Shown in pieces: positions 1-6,002 of a DNA stretch of 6,046 nt. The translations under genes were made by a program, and so were the position numbers. Under the pieces are notes generated by a model. It was not told the DNA's origin. It was given only the letters and a program-made list of their open reading frames with translations, and did no database searches. The DNA is from Acidobacteriota bacterium (lineage in GTDB: Bacteria; Acidobacteriota; Terriglobia; Terriglobales; Acidobacteriaceae), in NCBI GenBank assembly GCA_021801945.1, contig JAKABE010000219.1, forward strand, positions 1 to 6,046. The letters are read 5' to 3'. Positions within the stretch are counted from its first letter, which is position 1. Each line of letters begins with the position of its first letter.

Positions 1-168
1 AGACAGTTGCCGCGCTTTCTGCGAGCCGCGTCTTCCAGTCGGTGATCTGGTGGGGTGAACATCGAACTGTTCGGCCAGCTCAGCCAGGGTCTTGTCTCCC
101 TTAAGGGCGGCCAAAGCTACCTTCGCCTTGAAAGCCGCGGTGTGATTCCGGCGTGGAGGTCGTGCCAT
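1..168 (-). pseudogene. IS3-family transposase OrfA, 5' part, frameshifted
   Basis: Read on the minus strand from ATG at 168-166, preceded by a good GAGGAG ribosome site. The first 39 codons give the N-terminal helix-turn-helix of IS3-type OrfA proteins (HTH_Tnp_1 type): residues 8-17 NHTAAFKAKV, then LAALKGDKTLAELAEQFDVH. This domain binds the IS ends during transposition. After His38-Pro39 the open frame turns into nonsense (TRSPTGRRGS). Adding one A near position 51 restores the expected family continuation (NQITDWKTRL, then AESAATV) to the window edge. The break lies far before the OrfA/OrfB programmed frameshift zone of IS3 elements, so it looks like a disabling deletion or a sequencing error. 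The gene runs off the left edge, so OrfB cannot be seen. Confidence 0.85.
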
Positions 169-245
169 CGTTGCTCCTCGTTTCTGCCATCTTAATGGCT
201 CGCTGAGGAACAATCCTTCCACTCATCCCGCTGTCCGAATTTCCA
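1..245 (-). mobile_element. IS3-family insertion sequence, one end (partial)
   Basis: The transposase start lies about 77 bases inside a candidate element end. Read on the minus strand, that end begins TGGAAATTCGGACA (245-232) and so has the TG start usual for IS3-family termini. The other end, the direct repeat and OrfB lie outside the window, so the boundary is inferred from position and the 5'-TG rule only. The IS sits upstream of the cpsB-like gene and points away from it. Confidence 0.5.
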
Positions 246-562
246 CGGCCGGCTCAGCTAGTACCCTGCAAGAAGAAAATTGCAGCCAGGAACTCAGGCC
301 CATCGAATTCTTCTGATCCTGGGAGCACGGCAAAAGCTATGCCCTCTCAAAGCCGCCGCGATGCATATTTCCAAGTCCAAATGCGATTGCCCTGGATTTT
401 CACCTCGCAACTCTGCCGCCTGCGCGGCTGCAGATAACATTGTCTTATTAGTCGGCGTCCCCGTTGTCTTTCCTGGCTCCAGCTGCGAAAATGACTATGG
501 GGAGGTTTATGCGCAGCCCTCACTTCTGATCCCCGGCGCTGCCAAGGAGCACAAAGAGAGCT
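246..562. other. Gene-poor stretch between IS end and cpsB
   Basis: No reading frame here resembles a known protein. The longest ones run through stops or overlap cpsB without a sensible start. Two small hairpins are visible: CTGCAA (266-271) with TTGCAG (280-285) around an A-rich 8-base loop, and GCCGC (415-419) with GCGGC (424-428) around a 4-base loop. The stretch seems less GC-rich than the rest of the window and should contain the cpsB promoter, but I see no convincing -35/-10 pair. It may be remnant sequence left after IS insertion. Confidence 0.5.
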
Positions 563-1348
563 TTGATTGACATCCATTACCACCTGCTCTTCGATTTAGA
601 TGACGGCCCAAAAACCATCGAGGAGTCATTGGAGTTGGCCGAGATGTCGATCGCCGAAGGCGTCACCCATATTGTCTGCACCCCCCACGCGAACCATGAA
701 TTTGCATTCCAGCCGGAGATCAACCAGGAGCGGTTGGCGCTCCTCAATGAGCGGCTTGGCGGGCGCCTAACTCTCGGCCTGGGTTGCGACTTCCACCTAT
801 CATACGAAAACATCATGGATGCGCTTCGCTGCCGGGACAAATACACCATCAATCGCAAGCGGTATCTGCTTATCGAGTTTCCAAACGCCTTGATCCCTTC
901 CCTGATTTCAGAATGGCTGTATCAATTCAACACCAGTTCGATCGTTCCCATCATCACGCACCCGGAGCGCAATCCGGAGCTATCGGCCAGGCCCGAACGG
1001 ATGGCCGAATGGTTGCGAAACGGCTGTCTCATCCAAGTCACCGCGGCGTCGATCACGGGCCGCTTTGGCAAGCGAGCAGCAGCCACGGCCAATTTGCTGC
1101 TTCAAAAGAATTGGGTCCATTTCATCGCCAGCGACGCCCACAGCCTGAGGGGCCGGCCGCCTGCCATGGGAGAAGCCCACAAGTTCCTTGTTGCGCGCTT
1201 TGGCCAGGAGACCGCGGACCGGCTTTGCATACACAATCCGCGCGCCGCATTCAACGGCGAGCCGTTACCACTCCAGCCCGAGCCGATCGAACTTTATGAG
1301 AGTTCAAAGCCTCACAGAGGATTTCTGGCGAAATTGCTGGGGCACTGA
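563..1348 (+). CDS. cpsB: CpsB/YwqE-type PHP-domain tyrosine-protein phosphatase
   Basis: This 261-residue protein belongs to the metal-dependent PHP phosphatases that remove phosphate from the tyrosine-rich tail of Wzc/CpsD-type kinases and so control capsule or exopolysaccharide export. The cytoplasmic enzyme shows the full metal-binding set: D3, H5 and H7 in MIDIHYH, D13-D14 in DDGP, H42 in CTPHAN, D76/H78 in GCDFHLS, E105 in LIEFPN, H133 and E135 in THPERN, D191 and H193 in ASDAHS, and a closing HNP (224-226). Length is normal for the family. The start is TTG at 563: the frame is closed at 527-529 and the family begins directly with M-[IV]-D-I-H. AAGGAG at 544-549 lies 13 bases away, a long spacing, and GAGAG at 556-560 is the nearer purine stretch. 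No kinase, Wza or glycosyltransferase gene is visible nearby. Role is from the family; substrate is inferred. Confidence 0.92.
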   Translation: MIDIHYHLLFDLDDGPKTIEESLELAEMSIAEGVTHIVCTPHANHEFAFQPEINQERLALLNERLGGRLTLGLGCDFHLSYENIMDALRCRDKYTINRKRYLLIEFPNALIPSLISEWLYQFNTSSIVPIITHPERNPELSARPERMAEWLRNGCLIQVTAASITGRFGKRAAATANLLLQKNWVHFIASDAHSLRGRPPAMGEAHKFLVARFGQETADRLCIHNPRAAFNGEPLPLQPEPIELYESSKPHRGFLAKLLGH

Positions 1349-1433
1349 AATCACTCACGCTGAGAAACATCCACGGTGCAGCGCGATAGCATTGCTGCTG
1401 CGGGTGTATCCCGAAGTCTTCAGTCTGAAACTT

Positions 1434-1452
1434 TGATTTCATCCAGAAATCA
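1434..1452. terminator. Hairpin between convergent cpsB and rnr
   Basis: TGATTTC (1434-1440) pairs perfectly with GAAATCA (1446-1452) across a 5-base ATCCA loop, 86 bases after the cpsB stop and 141 bases beyond the rnr stop. The stem is AT-rich and weak. A CTTT run precedes it and CACCTTTA follows, with no real U tract on either strand. It could act as a weak bidirectional terminator or mRNA end stabiliser; position is the main argument. Confidence 0.3.
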
Positions 1453-1592
1453 CACCTTTACGCGCCCTTGTCGCAGGTTACTCTTGAAGGAGAAATGCCC
1501 TCACTCGACGAGTTGCGCAAGGATCCACCTCAAACAATTGCTGGATTTCTTGCTCCGCAGCTTTCGGTGGGTTCCAATCTATCCGGCGACGA

Positions 1593-4205
1593 TTATCGCT
1601 TCCTGCCCGGACGGCGAAACTTGCGCTTGTCTCTGGACGAAGAAGTGGCGGCCATCGCGCGCTTGGCCTTCTTCGGCTTAGGCAAAGACTTGGCGGCGTT
1701 CTTGGCCGTATGCGGCAGGTCCTCGTCGACGAGCGCGAATTGCAGCTTACGTTCCTGGACCAGGACGCGATCCAAAATCACCCGCACCCGGTCGCCGGCG
1801 CGGAAACGGTGGCCGGATCGCTCGCCCACGATCTCATGCGTGTTCTCGCGCCATGCGTAGCGGTCGCCGCGCAGTGTGTCGATGGGCACCAGACCCTCGA
1901 CAAAGAGGTCGATCAGTTCGACAAACAGACCGTATCGCGCAGGGTTCAGGATCAGGGCGGCGAACTCATCGCCCACCTTATCCTGCATAAAGCGGACCTT
2001 CTTCCACTCAACAAGCTCTCGCTCAGCATCGGCGGCGCGCCGTTCGGACCGGCTGGAGTCCTCGGCGATGCGGGCCAGTTCGGCTTCGGGGATAGGCGGC
2101 ATAACAGCCGAGGGCTTCCTCGCGGAAGGAACATATCCAGCCTGCGGCGCCAAAACAGAATCGCGCCGGAGACAAGACGCACCGCCCTCGTTCGGATGCG
2201 ACCACGGCGAGTTGAGGCGTCCGGGGGCAAAGGTCCCATCGCCGCGCACGCCGGCGCGCAACAGCGCCTTGCCGATGCGATGCACAATCAGGTCAGGATA
2301 GCGGCGGATGGGCGAAGTGAAATGCGTGTATGTGGGCGCGGCCAGCGCGAAGTGGCCCACATTGGTCTCGGAGTAGCGCGCCTGCATCAGCGAGCGCAAC
2401 ATGAGGTAACTCAGAATCCGCTCCTCCGGCTTGCCCTCGATGCGCGCAGCCAGTTGCTGGTACATGCGCGGGGTGACAGCAATATCTTCCGGGACCTCGT
2501 GCATGCGCGGGTTGCGCCCCAGTCCGTGCGCCTCGCGGCGTTCGCCGCGGGTCTGAACGCGCCGCACCGGAAGGGGTCCAAGACCGAGAGAATAGCCGAA
2601 GCCGGCGGCCAGCTCTTCGAACTCGACCACGCGTCGCGGCTCAGGCTTCTCATGGATACGGTAGAGCGAGGGCATCCCCAGATCCTCAAGCCACGCGGCC
2701 ACGCACTCGTTGGCCGCCAGCATGAACTCTTCGATCAGGCGGTTGGCCCAGGTGCGTTCGGAGCGGCTGACGCCGCGCATCTGGCCGAGATCATCGAATT
2801 CGATCACCGGTTCGGGCAAATCGAAGTCGATGGAGCCGCGCTCCTCTCGGCGCTGGTTCATCAGCACGGCGAGCCGCTTCATGCGCTCGAATTCCGGGAC
2901 CAGCGCAGCAAACCGCGCCCGCGTCTCCGCGTCGCCTTCCAGGATCGCGTGAACATCCGTATAGGTCATGCGCGCGGCGGAGCGAATGACACCTTCTAAG
3001 ATTTGGTAGCCCTCCATGCGCCCCGCGGGATCGAGCGCGATGATGCAGCTCAGCACCAACCGGTCCTCGCCGGGGCGCAGGCTGCAAATGTCCGTGGAGA
3101 GATCCTGCGGCAGCATGGGAATGGCGCGATCGGGAAAGTAGACGCTGGTTCCACGCAGCCGCGCTTCTTGATCGAGATTCGTGCCCGCCCGCACGTATTC
3201 GGCAACGTCAGCGATGTGCACCTGGAGCTCGTACCCCCCATCCGTGCGTTCCCTCACCAGCACCGCATCGTCGAAGTCGCGCGCCGTCTCGCCATCGATG
3301 GTCACGATGGGCAACCCGCGGAAGTCGGCCCTGTGGGCGGCGGCGTTGGGATCGAAGTGCGCAACCCGGCGGGCCTCGGTCAACACATGTTCCGGGAAGA
3401 TGCGTGGCAGCTGGTGCTTGCGGATCATCATCTCCACGTCTACGCCGAAATCGTCCAGCGAGCCGAGCACCTCGATCACGCGGCCCAGGGGTGCCCGGGT
3501 GGCCGTGGGCCAGCTCGTGATCTCGACATCGACGGCGAGACCTTCAAGGTCTTCCGCGCCTTTGGGTCGTGTGGCCGCATGGGTCTCACTGCCCAAAACG
3601 CGGTGCGGCGTGGAGGATTCTCCTGCCGCCGGCAATTCCTGGCCAAAGGAAATCAGAATGGACTGTGCGATGCGCTCGTCGAAGGGCACGACCCAATGGC
3701 CGTGCGCTCGGTCGGAACGAGCGAGATGAAAGACGCCGACGACGGTGGGGTTGCGCCGCTCGATCACGCGCACGACGCGGCCCAACCGGCGGCCATCGGC
3801 GCGCGGAGGATCGAGTTCGACCAGCACCTGGTCGCCCTGCATGGCGCCGCCCGTCGCATCGGGAGGAATGAAAATGTCCTTCTGACCTGAGACCAGACCA
3901 GAACCCAGGCCCGAAACATCACTGGCAGCCGCCCATACGTCAGGACGCACAAAGCCGTAGCCGTCGCGATGCAGATCCAGGCGCCCGGCAGTGAGATTGC
4001 TGCCTCCTGCCTGGGCACGGGGAATGCTCCACTGCTCCCCTCCCAGCGCGACCAATTCGCCGCGGGCGGCAAGGCGGGCCAGTTGCTCGCGCAACAAGCG
4101 CCGCTCGCGGCCGCCCGCCAAGCCCAGCTCGCTCACCAGTTGCTTATACCCGGCCCTGCCGCCTGTCGAGCGGGCCACCCGCGCCACTAGTTCGCGATCA
4201 GTCAT
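1593..4205 (-). CDS. rnr: Ribonuclease R (RNB/VacB family) with insertion in the RNB domain
   Basis: An 870-residue 3'-to-5' exoribonuclease that degrades structured RNA and takes part in mRNA and rRNA quality control. Domains in order: winged helix (about 5-62); first cold-shock domain (about 73-131, GYGFVRP, DIFIPP); second cold-shock region (about 150-240); RNB catalytic domain (about 285-735); S1 domain (about 742-826); Lys/Arg-rich tail (835-870) ending in RRPGRKR. The catalytic block DGETARDFDDAV (304-315) has Asp304, 310, 312 and 313, matching the metal-binding aspartates of E. coli RNase R. PMLPQDLS (363-370) and HFTSPIRRYPDL (628-639) are also intact. E. coli RNase R is 813 residues. 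The surplus here is mostly about 50 residues at 653-704, before the ERRAADAE helix (721-728). The ATG at 4205 fits the family N-terminus, though no clear Shine-Dalgarno sequence precedes it. The gene is divergent from the bactofilin and convergent with cpsB. Confidence 0.95.
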   Translation of the reverse strand: MTDRELVARVARSTGGRAGYKQLVSELGLAGGRERRLLREQLARLAARGELVALGGEQWSIPRAQAGGSNLTAGRLDLHRDGYGFVRPDVWAAASDVSGLGSGLVSGQKDIFIPPDATGGAMQGDQVLVELDPPRADGRRLGRVVRVIERRNPTVVGVFHLARSDRAHGHWVVPFDERIAQSILISFGQELPAAGESSTPHRVLGSETHAATRPKGAEDLEGLAVDVEITSWPTATRAPLGRVIEVLGSLDDFGVDVEMMIRKHQLPRIFPEHVLTEARRVAHFDPNAAAHRADFRGLPIVTIDGETARDFDDAVLVRERTDGGYELQVHIADVAEYVRAGTNLDQEARLRGTSVYFPDRAIPMLPQDLSTDICSLRPGEDRLVLSCIIALDPAGRMEGYQILEGVIRSAARMTYTDVHAILEGDAETRARFAALVPEFERMKRLAVLMNQRREERGSIDFDLPEPVIEFDDLGQMRGVSRSERTWANRLIEEFMLAANECVAAWLEDLGMPSLYRIHEKPEPRRVVEFEELAAGFGYSLGLGPLPVRRVQTRGERREAHGLGRNPRMHEVPEDIAVTPRMYQQLAARIEGKPEERILSYLMLRSLMQARYSETNVGHFALAAPTYTHFTSPIRRYPDLIVHRIGKALLRAGVRGDGTFAPGRLNSPWSHPNEGGASCLRRDSVLAPQAGYVPSARKPSAVMPPIPEAELARIAEDSSRSERRAADAERELVEWKKVRFMQDKVGDEFAALILNPARYGLFVELIDLFVEGLVPIDTLRGDRYAWRENTHEIVGERSGHRFRAGDRVRVILDRVLVQERKLQFALVDEDLPHTAKNAAKSLPKPKKAKRAMAATSSSRDKRKFRRPGRKR
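2109..2190 (-). repeat. Candidate structured palindromic element inserted in frame in rnr
   Basis: The ends form a perfect 7-bp inverted repeat: CGAGGGC at 2109-2115 and GCCCTCG at 2184-2190. Inside are a 6-bp stem CGGCGC/GCGCCG (2145-2150 with 2163-2168, 12-base loop) and a short stem CTTCC/GGAAG (2115-2119 with 2124-2128). In the rnr mRNA sense the latter closes a GCGA tetraloop of the GNRA class. The segment encodes about residues 672-699 of RNase R, within the extra loop of the RNB domain. Its codons are rich in T at third positions (TCT, TGT, GTT, GCT, TAT, CCT), unlike the G/C-ending codons around it. This resembles the way small palindromic repeats such as RPE elements lodge in Rickettsia proteins, but no second copy occurs in the window, so repeat status is inferred. 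It may instead be a locally evolved loop. Confidence 0.4.
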
Positions 4206-4555
4206 AGTTCAAGAGTAGGCCATGTGCGAGCTTCCGCGCCGCGGCCGGCCTCACCGCACGCCAGAGGATAGAATCGGGGTCCATTGTCCGCGCCTCTCGC
4301 CTGTTGGCATAGTTGGCGCTGCGCAGTCTTCAACAACCGGCGGCTCGTTCAATTGCAGCACTTGGTCTTAAAATAGGGACACACACGAATTTGGCGGAGT
4401 TCGAAGAAATCGCATTTCGGTCGAGTCCGTCAATGGGTTGCCGAAAGCACCAAGCACGGCGGTCCGCACTCTTTACTTTTTGGGTCCAAGCCATCGGCGT
4501 TGCCTTGGCATCCCCCAGTCCCTCAGTGGACAGAAAAGGAATTACCTTGAGCGCA
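4206..4555. promoter_or_regulatory. Divergent intergenic region, rnr / bactofilin
   Basis: About 350 bases lie between the two divergent starts and should hold both promoters. The clearest AT-rich element is CTTAAAATAG with TAAAAT at 4369-4374, a possible -10 for the bactofilin, but no good -35 lies 17 bases upstream (CGTTCA at 4346-4351). That would leave a leader of about 175 bases. The bactofilin frame stays open back to 4313, yet this upstream part encodes nothing bactofilin-like. No operator-type repeat and no clear rnr promoter were found. Confidence 0.4.
4534..4540 (+). promoter_or_regulatory. Ribosome binding site AAAAGGA of the bactofilin gene
   Basis: AAAAGGA lies 6 bases before an in-frame TTG (4547) and 15 bases before the ATG (4556). 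Spacing alone favours the TTG, which would add only three residues (M-S-A) to the protein. The MWKP start at the ATG is what I would expect for short bactofilins of this type, so the ATG was kept for the gene and the TTG noted as the alternative. Confidence 0.45.
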
Positions 4556-5038
4556 ATGTGGAAACCTAGCCAGACTGGATCGATCGCCTCTACTCCAACG
4601 CCGGAACCTCCGCGCCCGGCGCCGCCGGCAGCCGCTCCCGAGCCCGTCAATCGGGGCATCAATGCAACTGCCGATCAAGCCACCATTGGGAAGGGGCTGT
4701 CGATCAAAGGCGACATTACTGGATCCGAGTCGCTCTACATCGACGGAAAGGTCGAGGGCAGCATCAACCTTCCGGGAAACCGCGTCACCGTGGGCCGCAA
4801 CGGCCAGGTGGCGGCCAACATTAGCGCGCGCGAGGTCGTCATCCTCGGCAAGGTGCGCGGCAATGTATCCGCCACAGACCGCGTGGACATCCGCGCTGAA
4901 GGTTCGTTGGGCGGCGACGTGGCAGCGGCCCGGATCAGCATTGAAGATGGCGCCTTCTTTAAGGGCGGCATCGACATCCGCAAGACCGAGGGCAAGCCAG
5001 CTACCGCGGCGGCGTCCGAATCGCCCAAGTCGGCTTAG
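4556..5038 (+). CDS. Bactofilin (polymer-forming cytoskeletal protein)
   Basis: A 160-residue bactofilin (formerly DUF583), a family that self-assembles without nucleotide into filaments or sheets, often at the inner face of the membrane, and helps in cell shape, polar localisation or envelope synthesis. Residues 1-38 form a flexible Pro/Ala-rich tail (PEPPRPAPPAAAPEP at 16-30). Residues 40-142 form the right-handed beta-helix, seen as short repeating strands with Gly turns: TIGKGLSIKGDITGSESLYI, VEGSI, VTVGRNGQVAANI, VVILGKVRGNV, VDIRAEGSLGGDV, ISIEDGAFFKGGIDI. A short Ala/Ser/Lys tail (143-160) follows. Length is normal for the family. The open frame extends upstream to 4313, but that stretch is not bactofilin-like, so the start is placed at ATG 4556 (alternative TTG 4547). 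No M23 peptidase gene, a common bactofilin partner, is adjacent. Exact cellular role is unknown. Confidence 0.9.
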   Translation: MWKPSQTGSIASTPTPEPPRPAPPAAAPEPVNRGINATADQATIGKGLSIKGDITGSESLYIDGKVEGSINLPGNRVTVGRNGQVAANISAREVVILGKVRGNVSATDRVDIRAEGSLGGDVAAARISIEDGAFFKGGIDIRKTEGKPATAAASESPKSA

Positions 5039-5392
5039 TCTTGGCGAAAGAGTCAAAGTGAACAGTCCCAGGCCGCAATTGCGGAAGCGCCATTGCGGCC
5101 TCTCGATACGCGTCGCGCGGCGTGGCGTTGGCGGCTTCTGTGCCGCGCGATCTTCTCCTCGAAGCGCACGTTTGAACGTTCCCGCCGTCTGGGAAGCCGG
5201 CCCTGGCCCAACCGCGGAATGCGCATCTCGGAGTACGTGCACTGGGGTCAGCACATTCGGCAAGGTGCATCGGCGCGGTACCCAGCCAGGCAGGATGAAA
5301 TACCTGCGGTCGCGTCACCGGCGGGAACGCATCCTGTGCGCGAAGTGAGGGAATTTGCGTCTCCGGCCAACTGCGGGCGAGAATAGTTGGCC
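5039..5392. other. Gap between bactofilin and yraN without convincing gene
   Basis: About 350 bases. An open frame of 97 codons (5093-5386, +) has an Arg-rich composition typical of chance frames in GC-rich DNA and no recognisable motif. The left part holds a strong hairpin (5070-5101). A small palindrome ACGTTTGAACGT lies around 5168-5179. The right part should contain the yraN promoter, but no clear -35/-10 pair is visible. A structured RNA cannot be excluded; no tRNA, SRP RNA or RNase P signature was seen. Confidence 0.45.
5070..5101 (+). terminator. Strong hairpin after the bactofilin gene
   Basis: AGGCCGCAAT (5070-5079) pairs without mismatch with ATTGCGGCCT (5092-5101) across a 12-base loop, starting 31 bases after the bactofilin stop. 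No U run follows (TCTCGATACG), so it is not a classic intrinsic terminator, but position and stability suit transcript end formation or 3' protection. The left arm also belongs to a 12-base perfect palindrome CCGCAATTGCGG (5073-5084), so two alternative pairings compete. Confidence 0.45.
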
Positions 5393-5881
5393 ATGGGATG
5401 GTGGGCGCAACTGCGAATCGGCAGCCTAGAGCGCGCCGTGTCTGGGCTGGAGTGGCTGGCCGTGCGGCGTAAGCGTTCGCGGGCCCTGCCCGCGCATCTT
5501 GCGACCGGCATGGAAGGCGAGGACGCGGCCCATACTTACCTTCTCCGCAAAGGCTATGTGGTGGTTGCAAAGCGCTGGTCGGCGGAAAATGCACCCGGCG
5601 ACCTCGACCTCATTGCCTGGCAAGGAGCAATGCTATGTTTCATCGAGGTGAAGACCCGCACCGCCCATGATATGGCTCCCGCCGAGGCCGCCGTCGACTC
5701 TCACAAGCGCCGCACGTTACGCCGGCTAGCTCGCCAGTACCTGCGCCAGTTGCCCCACGAGACTCCCCCGCAGGTGCGCTTTGATGTGCTCAGCGTGTAT
5801 CTGGTGCCGGGTGAAAGGAAGGAGTTCATGCACTTCGAGAACGCCTTCGGCTGGAGCGAGAGGCGGCGAGATTGGGATTAA
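5393..5881 (+). CDS. yraN: YraN / UPF0102 family endonuclease-like protein
   Basis: A 162-residue member of UPF0102, a widespread family with a restriction-endonuclease/Holliday-resolvase-like fold and no firmly assigned reaction. Numbered from ATG 5393, the conserved parts are G39-x3-E43-DAA (GMEGEDAA), YLLRKGYVVVAKRW (49-62), GDLDLIA (69-75, usually GEIDLIA), FIEVKTRT (83-90) with the E-x-K pair typical of metal-dependent nuclease folds, K105 in the HKRRTLRRLARQYL helix, and VRFDVLSV (128-135). The first 38 residues, with WW and a basic RRKRSR stretch, form an N-terminal extension before the core. An in-frame TAG at 5384-5386 limits the start to TTG 5387 or ATG 5393; the ATG was chosen. The ribosome site is weak (GGGCGAGA near 5376-5383). 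It lies downstream of the bactofilin on the same strand, but the gap makes co-transcription uncertain. Function is inferred only from the fold family. Confidence 0.9.
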   Translation: MGWWAQLRIGSLERAVSGLEWLAVRRKRSRALPAHLATGMEGEDAAHTYLLRKGYVVVAKRWSAENAPGDLDLIAWQGAMLCFIEVKTRTAHDMAPAEAAVDSHKRRTLRRLARQYLRQLPHETPPQVRFDVLSVYLVPGERKEFMHFENAFGWSERRRDWD

Positions 5882-5910
5882 AGCTCTCGCCTGCAACACA
5901 GGTCAAGGAC

Positions 5911-5949
5911 ATACGCGTTCGCATTTCAGCCTGCAATGCGAAGGCGTAT
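5911..5949. repeat. Long imperfect palindrome after yraN
   Basis: ATACGC-G-TTCGCAT (5911-5924) pairs with ATGCGAA-G-GCGTAT (5936-5949). Thirteen of fourteen positions match, with one G/G mismatch at 5917/5943, and one further T/A pair (5925/5935) leaves a 9-base loop. It begins 30 bases after the yraN stop and lies between two convergent coding ends. There is no U tract on either side. It may be a bidirectional terminator of unusual type, a REP-like repeat unit, or a protein-binding site; the window has no second copy. Confidence 0.5.
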
Positions 5950-5975
5950 CGCCCTCGATTGCCCCATCATGACGC

Positions 5976-5989
5976 CAACCTTCCGGTTG
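5976..5989 (-). terminator. GNRA-loop hairpin beyond the right-edge gene
   Basis: On the minus strand CAACC pairs with GGTTG around GGAA, a GNRA tetraloop (5 bp stem). It starts 13 bases beyond the stop codon of the minus-strand coding end at 6003. The following bases (GCGTCATGA) are not U-rich, so terminator function is only suggested by position. Confidence 0.3.
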
Positions 5990-6002
5990 CTGCCATCTGG
6001 AA

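Noticed and set aside
280..570. 96-codon frame between the IS end and cpsB
   Set aside because: Non-ATG start, no ribosome site, no recognisable motif, and it overlaps the cpsB start.
1710..2999. 429-codon open frame on the plus strand
   Set aside because: It lies entirely antisense to the well-supported rnr gene. Its sequence has no domain and a composition expected from the complement of GC-rich codons.
3003..3890. 295-codon open frame on the plus strand
   Set aside because: Also antisense to rnr, covering the cold-shock and RNB catalytic regions; no recognisable family.
4304..4320. Sigma-54-like promoter TTGGCA...GGCGCT
   Set aside because: GG and GC have the right spacing, but the -12 element lacks the TTGC core and no activator site is visible; chance match likely.
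4523..5263. 246-codon minus-strand frame over the bactofilin
   Set aside because: Antisense to a clear bactofilin, no motif, and high Arg/Ala content typical of a shadow frame.
5240..5300. Resemblance to an SRP RNA segment (GGTCAGCAC, later GCCAGGCAGGATG)
   Set aside because: The conserved GGTCAGGTCCGGAAGGAAGC core is absent and no long paired stem encloses it.
4662..5348. 228-codon plus-strand frame overlapping the bactofilin in another phase
   Set aside because: Arg/Ser-rich out-of-frame reading of the bactofilin extended by chance into the gap.
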